Of a stretch of 64,000 nucleotides of DNA, positions 30,377-42,149 are shown one piece after another. This stretch comes from Emergomyces orientalis (taxonomy: Eukaryota; Ascomycota; Eurotiomycetes; Onygenales; Ajellomycetaceae): contig MOWL01000089.1 of the NCBI GenBank assembly GCA_002110485.1, positions 1 through 64,000 on the forward strand, given 5' to 3'. Position 1 is the stretch's first letter. Each line of letters opens with the position of its first letter. The translations under genes and the position numbers were made by a program. The notes under the pieces are model-generated. The model had not been told where the DNA came from, searched no databases, and saw nothing but the letters and a program-made list of their open reading frames with translations.

Positions 30377-32017
30377 GGCCTCAATCTTTGACAAAATCGT
30401 AGGAGTGAGAGGGCAAAGGGGAAGATTTGTATGCTCCACCCGACACCCCGGAGAATCAACAGCTGAGTAATTTGCGGAAACTTTCGTGCAGTAAAGCGTA
30501 AAAGCCCAGTTGGAGAGTGGTGAAAGTAGGAAACCTCGTTATTTGTAATTTGGTTCGGGCGGTGGTATATCGCTGGATTTGATCAGTCGGACAAGAAGTG
30601 TGGGAGGCCGACGCTGTGGTCTGCGCGAAGCGACTGCGTATTCTCTAATTAGTATGATTAGCTTGACAGTGTGAATGAAGGAACGATCTACTCACTTCGT
30701 GCTAAGCAAAACAAAAAAAGGTATCTTGATTGTAATATGTTTCTTGGTATGTTAAAGAGGAAATAATTTCAGCGTACTTAAGTGGGAGTTGGGAAAAAGT
30801 ATAATAAGGAGACGCCAGATATGTGCTATGACGCGGAGATCATCGCCTGAAAGAGAGAGAGGGGTGAGGTTTCGCGAGGCTTGGATTTGGAAGAGTTCAA
30901 CGAGTGATCACATGCCTCCACTAGCCAGATTCAAGGAGAAGATAAAATAATCCCATATGTGGTTCCGCGATCCACTCAGCTTGTCATGTGACCGACGATT
31001 GGGCACCAATGCGTTTCTGCCAAGGATACCAAGGATAAAGCCCGCATCAACTAGTCACAGAAGGGGAAGGGGAAGTCATTATTGCAACCCTTACAACAGA
31101 TCCTCTATCGATCGACGGGCGTTTTGCCGGCACGATACAAATTATCATTCGTACTACACAGATTGTCAGATATCCTTTTCTTCAGTCCGGAAAGCCCGGA
31201 GACATCGCTCTGTATATCACTGATGGTGAAAAATTCAAAATATGTAGCATGTTTTTGGCCTCAAGTTATCAGAATGTACATATTGGCCTACACTCTCAGT
31301 TCTGTTGTGTATTTTTTGGCCATTTCACCCCAACACAACAAAACAGATGAAAGAAACACTGAGAGTCAACATCCGAATGCAATTCAGAAACCGGTATCCC
31401 CCGTGGCTTGCTCACAAAAAATGGCTTGCAACATTGATTGATTTATTCATAGACTGTCCATGGGTCAAACCTCGAACCACGCCGAAGGGTTTTTCCGGTC
31501 GAAACTTTGAACCACGATGAACTTTTTCCAAGCATAAGCTAGATTGAATCTTCTCCCGCTTACTAATACGCCTTTAGTGAGTGCGTTAGCCATCATACCT
31601 CTCTCACAACGTCTCCCACACGGGTTGGGTAGCGTACATTAATCCTAAATGGGAATAGCCGACCTCCTCAAAATGCGATTTCAATATTATGTTCGCGCTT
31701 ATTACCTTCCGTCGCGATCAGATAGGATTAATCTTCACCTGGTTCCTTGCTCGGCGGCTCTATCCGTTCCCACATTCGCGTTGTGCACCAAAGCCAAGCC
31801 GGATCAACCCTTTGACCATAATCTTCCCTTTGATTATATATATCAGCATCTGTTCCCTGCGAGCTATCTTCTCTCGCAGGTATCATACATCATAACTTCC
31901 TCACAATTCTGCATTTTTGCTTCCCATCACATAATATTAGCATACCAACCTAATTTTTCTCCCCTTACAACTCCTAGTTAATCTCACACCAACTCAACGG
32001 TCTTTTATACCGTCAAA
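30377..32017. other. No gene
   Basis: Short frames only. The last 200 bases are pyrimidine-rich and probably the leader of the FunK1 gene. A 6-base candidate microexon near 30695 was considered and not accepted. Confidence 0.35.
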
Positions 32018-34471
32018 ATGGCGGGACTTTCACAAGAAGATCGCAACATTATCAAGAACCATCGTCTAACAGACTCGGTCGATCGTTTACGAGGCACGCT
32101 TCAGGAAGCTGAAAGAATATATAAGTCGCGTCTAATTTCTGATGGCGCTGATGAGAGCCTTGACCAACTCTATCGAAATGCGATTTCAAAACTCCTCTCT
32201 GCTTTACTGGGAGAGGATGCAGCTTACAGCCTTCGCTCACGGATGAGTGATGGAAATATGGCATCTGATCTAGCACATTTAGTTGAGCGCCTCCAAAAGG
32301 CAAAAGGAAACTTCAGGTACGACGAGTATCGGCTGTTGGTATGCCTGGTCATCCAAAGGCCACCAGACATTGAACTCCAGACCGTCGAAAAATGGAACCT
32401 CGACATCTGGAAAGCTATATTTAATCTCATTGTCACAATCCCTCGAACGACACCACCGGCGAGCGTCCCGCCCTCTTTTGACGGCACGCCGGTCAAATCC
32501 ACCTCGTCATCGCAGAAAGGCTCCGAGCAGACGCGTGAGTTGGTGAATCCGAGAATCTTCGAGGAGATACGTGGCTGCACATTTCGAGACGTCGATGGCT
32601 TCTTTGACAAATACTTTGAGGAGAAGGATTGGAGCGACAAAGCAGATACCATCTGTCGACGCGTGCTGGACCCAGACAGCGACGGTAATTGGGCCCAGTT
32701 TCCCGATCCTCCTATACAGGACAATGTCCTCGCCTGGTGGTTTCGTCTTCAAGAAGACCTTCTCTCGGAATCACGCGGCACCTACTACTCCACGGCAAGC
32801 AAAGCGGATCTTACCGGTTCGAAGGCGGAACGGCAAGTCGACCTTCTTTTGCGAGCTAAGGGTGGGAGCATCTCACGAAACAAACACGACTGGAGAGACA
32901 TTCTGGTGGTTGGCGAGCTCAAAAAACCTAAGGAGGAGATCAGGACCAAAGCCACACTGCTGCAGATCGGCCGCTGCGTGCGCGAGGTCTTTGCTGCGCA
33001 GCCCACCCGGCGGTTCGTCCACGCATTCGCCGTCTGCGGGACCAAGATGGAGGCGTGGGTGTTCGACCGCTCGGGCCCCTACAGCTCGGGCATCATCGAC
33101 GTCTACGCGGACTCGAGACAGTTCTTTCAGGTGCTTGTGGGCTACACCATGATGAGCGACGAGGAGCTGGGACTGGACACCTTTATTGCTAGGGATGAAG
33201 GCGGCAACAAATCAATAACCATCAAAGGGCCTGGGAACTCAGAGGGAAAGAAGGTGCAGCTGGGTGAAATGCTTTCCTGTCAGTGTGCCATCGTGTGTCG
33301 CGGAACCACATGTTTTCTCGCAAACGATGGACAAGTGGAGGGCGTTGCCAAATTCTCGTGGGTGTCGGACAAGCGGCGGCCAGAGGCGGAACTCCTCGAG
33401 CTAGCGGGTCAAAGAAATGTCCAAGGGGTCGCCAGGATCATTGGCCATGGTGCCATCACTAGTATCTCCGACATGCGCTGCGGCCTGACCTTCGACGACA
33501 AACGTCACGACTTCAAAAGCGCCCCCCCCAGCACAGCCTCCTCGCTTCATCAATCTCAGCCACTCACCGAGCCCTGTCCCTTAGATATCCGTCGAAAATC
33601 GTCGTCCAGGAAGCGCAGATCCCCGGACAAGGGGATACAGACATCCAAACGATCGCGTTCCATCAATCAACCATCGAGGGACACCCAACAGGAGCATGAA
33701 CTAGCTTTCTCCTTTCAGTCGGCGCACAAGCCAAGCCTCTTCGACCGAAATGGCGAGGAACCGTACGACAACCGTGTCCTCCGCTGTCTAGTGATATCGC
33801 CCGCTGGCCGGCCGATCTACAAGTACGAATCGCCACTGGAGCTGCTCAAGGCGCTTCGCGATGCAATAAAGGCGCATCGGTCTCTTTACCTGGATGGGAA
33901 CATCCTTCATCGGGATATTTCGGAGAACAACATAATCATCACCAATCCAGATAAGGCAGATGGTCACTCGGGCATGCTGATCGATCTGGATCTTGCCAAA
34001 GAAGTTGGAAGCAGGCGAAGTGGCGCGCGGCACCAGACTGGCACGATGGAGTTCATGGCGATCGAGGTGCTACTTAATATCGACCATACCTATCGGCATG
34101 ATCTCGAGTCTTTTTTCTACGTGCTTATTTGGCAATGTGCCCGTCATGGTTGGGAAAAATCAAATGAGCTACAGAGACAAGGACAGGACCAGCCCAAAGA
34201 CAGCATGCTGAGAGAATGGTATACTGGAACTTATAAGAAAATTGCAATCTATAAACGAGGTAACATGGAAACTGGCGGATTTGAATACCTTTTGCAGGAG
34301 TTTCCGCCGGACTTCGAGTGCGCCAAACATCTTTGCAGGACCATACGAGGCGTACTGTTTCCTTACGGGAAGGAAGGACTTATTGTTGGAACGCCGCAAG
34401 ACCCACAAAGGTTATATGATCCTATTATTAAGGCGTATGATGATACGATAGCTCTGATCGAAACCGAATAG
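32018..34471 (+). CDS. FunK1-type protein kinase
   Basis: Intronless, 817 residues, starting MAGLSQEDRNIIKNHRL. The large N-terminal region (to about 560) is typical of fungal FunK1 proteins, with LVVGELKKPKEE near 310 and CGTKMEAWVFDRSGPYSSG near 345. A linker rich in Ser/Arg (SSRKRRSPDKG) follows. The kinase C-lobe shows HRDISENNIII near 630, IDLDLAKE near 655 in the DFG position (DLD is the FunK1 norm), TGTMEFMA near 675 and RHDLESFFYVLIW near 695. FunK1 kinases are expanded in fungi and poorly studied; substrates unknown. Frame is intact and all catalytic landmarks are present, so it is probably functional. Base composition is higher in G+C in the middle (about 32.9-33.2 kb). Confidence 0.92.
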   Translation: MAGLSQEDRNIIKNHRLTDSVDRLRGTLQEAERIYKSRLISDGADESLDQLYRNAISKLLSALLGEDAAYSLRSRMSDGNMASDLAHLVERLQKAKGNFRYDEYRLLVCLVIQRPPDIELQTVEKWNLDIWKAIFNLIVTIPRTTPPASVPPSFDGTPVKSTSSSQKGSEQTRELVNPRIFEEIRGCTFRDVDGFFDKYFEEKDWSDKADTICRRVLDPDSDGNWAQFPDPPIQDNVLAWWFRLQEDLLSESRGTYYSTASKADLTGSKAERQVDLLLRAKGGSISRNKHDWRDILVVGELKKPKEEIRTKATLLQIGRCVREVFAAQPTRRFVHAFAVCGTKMEAWVFDRSGPYSSGIIDVYADSRQFFQVLVGYTMMSDEELGLDTFIARDEGGNKSITIKGPGNSEGKKVQLGEMLSCQCAIVCRGTTCFLANDGQVEGVAKFSWVSDKRRPEAELLELAGQRNVQGVARIIGHGAITSISDMRCGLTFDDKRHDFKSAPPSTASSLHQSQPLTEPCPLDIRRKSSSRKRRSPDKGIQTSKRSRSINQPSRDTQQEHELAFSFQSAHKPSLFDRNGEEPYDNRVLRCLVISPAGRPIYKYESPLELLKALRDAIKAHRSLYLDGNILHRDISENNIIITNPDKADGHSGMLIDLDLAKEVGSRRSGARHQTGTMEFMAIEVLLNIDHTYRHDLESFFYVLIWQCARHGWEKSNELQRQGQDQPKDSMLREWYTGTYKKIAIYKRGNMETGGFEYLLQEFPPDFECAKHLCRTIRGVLFPYGKEGLIVGTPQDPQRLYDPIIKAYDDTIALIETE

Positions 34472-35623
34472 AATGAATATAGGCCTGCTCAATGCATATA
34501 TTCTATGTCTCCTGGAGAAGTGAAAACATTGCTATTCATTACACCTGCAGTCAATAAGTTTGAACACTAAATATCTAGAAGTGGCCGCAGCCCAAAGGTA
34601 TTGTTGGTTTCCAGAAGCTTTTCATTGCACATTATGAGAAAATGCCGGCACAATAGTGAACTCCCACCGAGAAGCAACCTTATGGCCTATATCCAATGGG
34701 CACCACAGGGGGGTAGTTCGTTTCGATTCGCAGATGTACGCGGTAGGGTAACAACCGCAGCAAGGTATGAACCCACAAGGACTGTCCAATTATCTGATTC
34801 CCTTTCCTTCCATTCATTGTATTCATTCTCGACGTACCTTGCTGAACGGTCAGCAATAAAGCCCACTGAATATGGAAATAATGCTTACCGGCACTCAAAT
34901 ATTATGCGCTGCATCCTGATCTTCTATCACAGAGGTGGTAGATCTGCATCATATTGTTCTTTACTCTGTGTTTCTATTGTCTCGAGTATCGCGGACATTC
35001 GCTTCAATATTCCAATCATTTCGAGCACCTGGCTACGGATCTCCATGATTTCATCTTGCGGAGATGTATTGTTGCCGCCCTTGGTATTTGAGGAGGAGGT
35101 TGCTGAAGGTCTTTGCTTGTCATAGTTCGCATTCGGCATTGCGGCAGATGCCCCCTGTTATAAGCCAGACGGATTTCTAGATAGCTACAAGGTTCTGTTG
35201 AGGCGCAAATTTCCAGTCGATTTGTGGAGTATGATTTATTATGGTTTAGGAATATAAATTTAGATATCCAGAACTGGGGAGGTTCTTATACTCCTCTCCA
35301 GAGCTAGACAAAATACGCGGATTAAAATGATTCGAAGAAAAATGAAGTGAGAGACAAAGAAATGAGGGGGGAAGAACAAACAGGACATAAACAAAGGAAC
35401 ACGCACAAAGAAAATACCATACCATGGGCGTAGGCAAGATAGATCTTTGGGCTAGAAGGTGATAGGCGATATCAATGGAGCTCGTGGGCTGGAATCAAAT
35501 ATGCTAAGCAAACAAAGATCAAACAAGGGGAACCGAAGCAAACGAGGCAAAAATCAAGACAGGCAAAGTACGGAACGAATCAGAGCCAAAATTGATATTT
35601 AACATGTTACACAGGTGAAGATT
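34472..35623. other. Mostly intergenic
   Basis: Apart from a small minus-strand ORF (34927-35139), nothing is supported. Confidence 0.35.
34927..35139 (-). CDS. Possible small coiled-coil protein, 70 residues
   Basis: From ATG: MPNANYDKQRPSATSSSNTK, then a helix with heptad-like spacing (IMEIRSQVLEMIGILKRMSA) and an end YDADLPPL. Size and composition fit small fungal proteins, but there is no family match and no other evidence. Confidence 0.3.
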   Translation of the reverse strand: MPNANYDKQRPSATSSSNTKGGNNTSPQDEIMEIRSQVLEMIGILKRMSAILETIETQSKEQYDADLPPL

Positions 35624-36811
35624 CTAGCCAATCGTCTTTACAATCTTGCGTCCACTGTCTCTGCACAATCTCCTTTTCTGCTTAAAACGCATGTGGCCCG
35701 CTAGAGTAGTCAGTGAAGGCCGCTCGTCTTTCCACCCTGCATGGAATTTTTTGACCAGCTCCTCGCAGCCCGGGATCAGATCGCTCCGCGGCTGCCAAGT
35801 AGGCCGCCATGCGACACGGTACTCCAGGAGTGGCTTGCCCTCCCGCATGCGGATCCGGGAATCCAGTATCCTTTTGACCAGCCACTCCTCCTGTGTCGTA
35901 CCGGCGTGGGCAACCGAGATTTGAGGCCGACCCCCTGGATGTGGAGAAACGCTGTCGTGGGGTGCACGGGCGGAGGTGCCCACATCGTCCATGGTAAGAG
36001 GGGGAGGAGTTTCTGCATGTAGAAGATCAGCGAGAGAACACGGAACGGTAATTGAAGCTGGTGGGAAGCTGACCTGGAACTTCTCGGGGAGTCGATGGGG
36101 CTCCACCATCATCCACCATCCCGTCTAGTTTGTCACCTTGATCGGTGGGCGCCTGGCAGGCAGGCAGCGGTGGCGGGGAAGTCTGTCCACCTGCAGACTC
36201 GCTTGTGGGTTCACCAGCGTGGCCTATCTCCGTCGAACCATCTACCACAATGGGGCCATCTGAAATAGGGCCGAGGTTAGCGGATCGAAAAGATGTATCG
36301 TGAGCGAGTCAAGAGACGGACCTCTACTTCCACCCGACCGGCATATGTGAAGGCCGGCTTCAGTGGCACTTTCCACAGCCGTATCCGCCTCGACAGGCAT
36401 ACCAAAGCGGTCGCTGGCAAAACCGCTCGTCGACCTGGAGGGGATGGTGGGGCGCTCGTCGGCATTCCTGCGGTTCCCGCCGAGTGGTTTTCCCCCGTCG
36501 TCCGACGAGATCTCCTCCAAAATCCTGTCAAAGTCATTTTCTGGAGTTTCGGGTGGCTGGGGCCGTTGGGCTGCAGGGAGAGAAGAGATGGGAGAGGTAA
36601 CAGAGGGGAGCAAGCGGGGAGGCAAAGGGTATTTGAGCTGCTGCGAGGGACATAATAGGGGAGTGAAAGTGTCGCTGGTGCGATTGGGTCTACGTGCTGG
36701 GGATTTAGGGAATGTGGAGAGTGTGGGGAGTTCCAGGCTGTGCAACTCGGTTGCACTCGTGGGATTTGGAGGTTGATAGAATTGGATGTTGTCCATGGTG
36801 ACTGCGGCCAT
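35624..36811 (-). CDS. Chromodomain-like protein, three exons, 354 residues
   Basis: Exons 36811-36322, 36259-36074 and 36012-35624 (introns 62 and 61 bases, GTCCGT..CAG and GTCAGC..CAG), all in phase. Residues 1-225 are proline/serine-rich and disordered, with an acidic NDFDRILEEISSDDGG. Residues about 267-317 form a chromo-like module: EEWLVKRILDSRIRMREGKP, LLEYRVAWRPTWQPRSDL, EELVKKFHAGW. The WRPTW spacing is shorter than the usual KWKG..(6-8)..TW, so one aromatic-cage residue is missing and methyl-lysine binding is uncertain. The tail is basic (FKQKRRLCRDSGRK). Chromo modules of this kind are also found in Gypsy integrases; this gene shows no other transposon domain. Likely nuclear (inference). 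ATG 36796 is an alternative start. Confidence 0.7.
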
Positions 36812-37628
36812 GGCTTTGCTCTCTGATTTTGGGTTTCGGGGACGCCTTGATTCTCGTTCTGCGATGGGTGCTTTTGGGAGGGGAAAATCCAGCGCTTTTA
36901 TAGACAAACTGGAAAAGCTCCTCCATCGGCGGAGTGTCCAGAGTTCAGGAAAGCCTCGTTGATAGACCCCAGCATCTTCGGAAAACGCCTCGCTTTCTCT
37001 TAACACCGGGAACCAGCTGCAAAACGGTGATCGATCGCCATGCAACACACGAATGTAACGTTCGAGCCAGGGTTCCTCCGGACCACACTCTTGATCAGGC
37101 CTTGAGATAAGGACCATCGAAAGTTCACCGTCGACCACACACCCGGAAACGAGCCAGACAAGCCTGCGTAATCCAAGAGGATGAACGCAAATTGGCCATG
37201 GGGGGGAAGGATCGTCGACGAATAAAGTACGGAATATCAGGCACAATGCGCTGGGCGCCGACGCCGTTGGATCATGCAGGAGGCCCCGTCTCACCGTCGC
37301 ACCGTCGCACCGTCGCACGATCACTGCGCGCCCCCGGCTCCCCGGCCCCTCAGCTGCAAACAGCTCAGCGTCAAATCTGCCGACGTCCCTCGCCAATCAA
37401 CAGAGTCGTGGGCCTGGGCGTGGCACACAATGCGAGGACGGAATACCGTGCTTGAGTACAAGGATTCCAGGGCCAACACTTCAGTGCAGCCAATACAATC
37501 ATCGATGCCAGCCGGAGGCTCAGCGAAGGCGGCATTTTGCGCCCACACCCTCCCACGCGACCTAGTAGCATCCTATCATGTTCCTCGTAATCTCGCTACT
37601 TCGTAAGGGAGGGGAAGGGGGGATCCTC
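36812..37628. other. No gene; promoter region of chromodomain gene
   Basis: The chromodomain gene's frame stays open upstream to 37396, but this looks like GC-rich leader without conserved sequence. A short cgtcgcacc repeat occurs near 37296-37320. Confidence 0.35.
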
Positions 37629-38010
37629 GGATCCACGTAATCTCAGGTTTCGCCGGCATGAGGGATTTTTGCCATTGGCCAAGAGCACAACTAGCGTGCA
37701 CCCGTAATTGTACAAACAAGCCTCACATGCCACGTCCCAGTGTCCAGGCGAGTGTCGCTACGCCGCGAGCGGGATGCTGGATCCTAGCAATCTCGGGTTT
37801 CGCCGTCGTGAGGGATTTTCGCCATTGGTCAAGTAAACGGCATAACGGGGCTGTGCCGGCAATCGCAGGCGCAACCCTCCCCACGTTGCACCGCAGTGTC
37901 CAGCCAGATCCCGCTACGCCGTCGGGCAGGATGTTGCATCCATGCAATCTCGGGTTCCGCCGACATGAGGGATTTTTGCCATTGGTCAATGGCATAACGC
38001 GCATGCACCG
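37629..38010 (+). repeat. Tandem repeat of about 150-157 bases
   Basis: Three unit starts at 37629, 37779 and 37936. Each contains aatctc(a/g)ggtttcgccg-like sequence followed by tgagggatttttgccattgg. The units are imperfect and the third is partial. Long open frames across it on both strands are repeat by-products. Confidence 0.75.
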
Positions 38011-38224
38011 AATCGTAGTCCAAACGGAAAGAGGAGGAGAAGAGGGAAGGAAATGTGAAATGTATCGTAGGAGTAACAGGGTAAGCCAGACCAGAAGGAC
38101 TGAAAGGGAAGATGTCGATGGGCAAGAGAGACACAAAGTGGGCGAGTGAAATATCCGGTGGGTAGCGTCTGTTATCCTCGAGAAGGGGAGTGGTGTAATT
38201 GTGATCTTTAGATCTACATGGCCT

Positions 38225-38320
38225 TCCAAGAAGGTTGACAAAAGGGGAAGGGGAGGGGCTGCAGGGGAGGTAGGGAAGGGGATGGGGGGGATGGGGGGGA
38301 TGGGGGGGATGGATGGGGAT
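38225..38320 (+). repeat. G-rich ggggat repeat, possible G-quadruplex
   Basis: Runs of four to seven G (aaaggggaaggggagggg, gatgggggggatgggg) on the plus strand. The opposite strand reads as IPPIPPIPP, a repeat translation. It lies 400 bases left of the AT-rich island. Confidence 0.6.
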
Positions 38321-38689
38321 GCGATGGCGAAACGGTTCGGCAAGGCAGATCGGCAGATATCTTTTGTTGTGCGGCAGGCTGAGAAGGGGGGAAGAGGGAA
38401 GGGGGATGGGATGGGAAGAGTGAGACGAGAGGGAAAATTGGGAAGATGGAAGGTGCGTGGGCGAAGAGGGAAGAGAAGCGATCTTATATAGATTTTCGGA
38501 AACGCGTCGATGATGTAACTCCAAGCGGCGAGGTCGAGGGGCGCCAAACCCGAAGAGGCGACGGCAGGGCCGACGTGGCCAATGGGCGGGGTCGGCGACG
38601 GTAGGCTAGGCCCGTCCGGGAAGCGGCGTGAGGGCGACGGCCAGGTGTGGCCGTGTACTCACCGTCCAAATGTTTACTCTTTCAGCTTG

Positions 38690-39345
38690 AGCCATTCTTT
38701 TTTGAATATGAGATTTAAAATTGAGTTTTGAATTCAGTCAGATTTCTAGTCATCTTACAACTGATTTAGGCTTTATTTCTTGATTTAATAGATTTAAACT
38801 TATTTCCTTTTCATATCTTTTTGAAAAAAAGTGAATTAATTCAGTTTTTTTCATATTAAATTGAATTAGATTTAAATCTTCTTTATTAAATATTTCTTGT
38901 GCAGCTTTTTCAATATTTTCACAATTTTCTTTTATTGTTCTTGAGCTGAAAATCAGATCTATATCATCTATATAGCTAGAAGATCTCACTATCTTCATTT
39001 CTCTATCTTTGAATAGATTTTTTGTATATATAATAAATAGAATTGATGAGACTGAAGATCTCTGAGAAACTTCTATTTCAATTTCAGTAATATCTTGCTT
39101 TAATAAGTCAAAAAGTAGTTGAATATATCTTTTTAATATAAAACATATAATTCACTTTATTAATGCTTTTAGTAGTTTCATCTCTTGAAGAATAATTATT
39201 AGCTTATTCTTTGAAATATAATCAAAAGCATCTTTTATATCAATAAAAGCAGCTGTTGTAACTAAGTCTTTATTTTTTGTCATTTGAATATCATGAATCA
39301 TTGATAAAACTGTGTCTATTCCTCTTTTCTGAGAAATTCAATTGT
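38690..39345 (-). mobile_element. LINE fragment (copy 3), reverse transcriptase part
   Basis: On the minus strand: KRGIDTVLSMIHDIQM, AAFIDIKDAFDYISKNK, SSSYIDDIDLIFSS (the Y-x-DD catalytic motif) and KMKKTELIHFF-like sequence, very close to copy 2 at 47359. It is interrupted by TGA at four places, including both Trp positions of copy 2's RWLGIWLD (here R-TGA-LEI-TGA-LN). No TAA or TAG within the frame. Head-to-head with copy 1; the join is near 39350. Confidence 0.8.
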
Positions 39346-39349
39346 AATT

Positions 39350-41655
39350 ACTGCTATGCCAGATTTCAGCTCTGAATATCTAATTCAAAATGAAAACTGC
39401 TGGAAAGAGATAGTTCAAAAAGCTCTTTCTTTTGAAGTTTCATGTGAAGGGATCTCCAGTCTCTCCCATTCTATTTTTGATATATATAAGAACATTATTT
39501 CAAAACAGAGAAATAAAGCTAGTGAGAACACCCAGCTACATTGATGATATTGCATTATTATGTCATTCAAAAACAATGAAAGAAAACTGTTTATTAATTG
39601 AAAATACAGCAAGAGAAATCATTCAAAAAGGAAATGAAAATTATATTCAGTTTGATATGAATAAAACTGAATTGATTCACTTTTTTTCTAAATCAAATGA
39701 GAAAAATGAACACATAGTCTTATTAAATGAACAAATTAATTCAAAAGAATCAGTTAGATGGCTAGAATTTTGACTAGACTTAAAACTGAAGTTTAATTAT
39801 CATATTCAAAAGAAACTTGCTCAGGCAGAGAGTAATCTTAATAACATTTTAAGATTATCAAATACAGAAAGAGGACTATCTTTCCAAGCAATGAGACAAC
39901 TTTATATTGCCTGCATTTCCTCAATCTCAGACTATGGAGCACAAATATGGTGGAAAAATCAGAAAAACTTTCTAAATAAATATGAAAGTCTGCAAAATAA
40001 AGCTTTAAGAAGAATGCTGGAAGCATTTAAAACCATCTCTATAAAAGCTATGGAAATTGAAGCCTCAATTCCTTCTTCTAAAATAAAACTGAACAAGCTG
40101 TGCAGAAATTATTCAGTGAGAATAATTAAATTAAATCAAAATTATATAATTAGAAAAAGAGTTTCATTCACATTTCCTCTCATGAACACAGGCACTGATT
40201 TGAACTAAAGTAAATATTTAGATTGAAATGAAATCAGTCTAAATTCTGTAAAAAAGATTTCAACTCAGTTATATAGAGTTTGTTCAATGATCAAAGACGA
40301 ACTTCCTCATTTAAATGTGAAAGAATTAGATTTTGAACAACTATATTCATGAAAAAAGTCTCTGAATTCATTGATTGATATAGATATTAGTGAATTATCT
40401 AAAGAAAATGAGCAAGAAAGACATTTAAAGCAGCTTGAAATTATAAATAATGCTCAGATTATCTATACTGATGGATCAAAAAATGATACTTCAAATAATC
40501 TGGGAGCTGGCATAGCATATACAAGAAACAAAGATATATACTTCACCAATTCATGAAATCTGGGTCAAGAAATGGAAGTATTTGATGCAGAAGTATATGC
40601 AATAATGCAAGCATTTAAAATGACAATGAGTCAATTGACAAGAAATTCAGATATCAATAAGATATGAATTTATTCAGACAGTCAAGCAGCTTTGAAAAGA
40701 TTTCAAAAAAACAAGATTCAAGAAAATCAAATACATATTGAAACTGTATATCAATTGATTAAAAGAATAAGAAAATTAAAAGATATACAAATTCATTTGC
40801 ACTGAGTCCCAGCTCATATGAATATAAAAGGAAATGAACTAGCTGATGAAGCTGTAAAAAAGAGCACAGAAATTGAGTTAGTGAAAAAACAGAAAATATC
40901 TTGAACATTTATAAAAAGAAAAGTAAAAGAGAAATGCTTAAAAGATTGAAATTTAAATTGAGAAACTCAAAAACAAAAACTAAGTATCAAATACTTAATT
41001 TTTGAAATAAAATCAAAGTGAAAAGCATGCTCTATTAAATGCAAAAAGAAAATCTTTTCTTCAATAATTCAATTGAAGCTTGATCATGGATACTTTGGCT
41101 TCTATTTTAAGAAATTTGGAATTGAGAGACCTCAAAACAGTGATATATATGATTGTTTGAAAGATTCAGAACATTTATTGATAAATTGCTTAAAAAACTC
41201 TGTTATTAGAAATGATTTGAAAAGAAAATATGATATAGATCAAATAAATATGAGATTTCTGTTTCAAACTGAAACAGATATCAAATATTTAATAAATTAT
41301 ATCATAGAAACAGATATTGCAACAAGAAAAAAACAACAACTAGATATATAATAAATATGATTTAAATCAAATTATTATAAATATTCTTTGAGAAATTTTC
41401 TATGTTAGTTCATTCTTTTAATTTTCTTTGTATTATCTTCAACTTTGAGTTTATTTTTAAAAAAATGTCTTAGTATTAAATTGTATCATCTTTTATTTTT
41501 GAATGTGTCTCTTATTCTGGGCTGGAATTACTGTAATGGCAAGTGACAAGAAGTTACATGTAGAAGTTACATGTATTTAGATATAGTTTACATGATAAAT
41601 CCTAGTAATACTAGGTGGGCATCATAATCACTGATTGCATATGCCTTAATGGAAG
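39350..41655 (+). mobile_element. LINE retrotransposon (copy 1), RT and RNase H, TGA-interrupted
   Basis: Reads KGSPVSPILFLIY, PSYIDDIALL (RT), MRQLYIACISSISDYG, then RNase H: IIYTDGSKNDTSNN, EVFDAEVYAI, IYSDSQAAL, VPAHMNIKGNELADEAV, then an IYDCLKDSEHLLINC segment where related LINEs carry a CCHC finger. This is Tad1/I-like organisation; the 5' part with endonuclease is missing. The frame is interrupted by ten TGA and one TAA (40206). Every TGA that can be checked lies where copy 2 has TGG (or also TGA). The 3' UTR contains a hairpin at 41601 and ends in an A-run near 41656. Very AT-rich, with Arg written almost only as AGA. Confidence 0.85.
41601..41615 (+). promoter_or_regulatory. LINE 3' UTR stem-loop (copy 1)
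   Basis: CCTAGT-aat-ACTAGG, a six-base perfect stem placed just before the conserved catcataatcactgattgcat tail. Copy 2 has a different stem at the same place. Confidence 0.5.
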
Positions 41656-41688
41656 AAAAAAAAAAAAAAGAATTCAATTAAAATATAA

Positions 41689-41934
41689 TGTGATGGGCTA
41701 CGCCCATGTTAGTAGATCATTCCGCTCGCATGCCAATGGAAGCTCCATGGTTTTTGCCGACCTAGCAGCCACACCAATCAGAAATATGATTATCTGCTCT
41801 GTCAGACTCATAAAAGAATCTCATGTGTTCACACTCAAATGCTTTTTCTTTTCTTTTCTTTTTCTTAATGTTTTCTACTTTTTGTTATATAAGATCTATA
41901 TTAGTGCCGAGCTCTTCAGCATAGGTCTGTTACA
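41689..41934 (+). repeat. Gypsy 5' LTR
   Basis: 246 bases, TG..CA ends, preceded by TATAA. Contains a TATA-like ttgttatataagatc. Differs from the 3' LTR at 12 sites, all transitions; at 11 of them this copy has the A or T. Confidence 0.92.
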
Positions 41935-42149
41935 CTTAGAAAATGTTCATTTGTATTCTTATGAGGAACGATTATTCAACTATCTGAACACATAACAACA
42001 CGTAAGAAATAAAGAAGACAACTAGCTAGTGATCATTGAACCTCTACTAGATAGAAGAAGCTTGCTTGTCAATCATCTTGACCCTGCAACTAGATCTCAC
42101 AAAAGAGACATATCAGTGAAAGATCTGAGAGTTCTGATACCCCAGATGT

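Noticed and set aside
30690..30700. Six-base microexon between a strong acceptor and a GTGAGT donor
   Set aside because: An in-frame TAA lies downstream in the relevant frame and the small gene has a sufficient start at 30376.
36812..37396. N-terminal extension of the chromodomain protein in the open frame up to 37396
   Set aside because: No conserved sequence, unlikely composition, and two good ATGs at 36811 and 36796; more likely leader DNA.
37723..38547. 274- and 231-codon minus-strand ORFs
   Set aside because: They are translations of the tandem repeat and the ggggat tract (IPPIPPIPP) with no domain.
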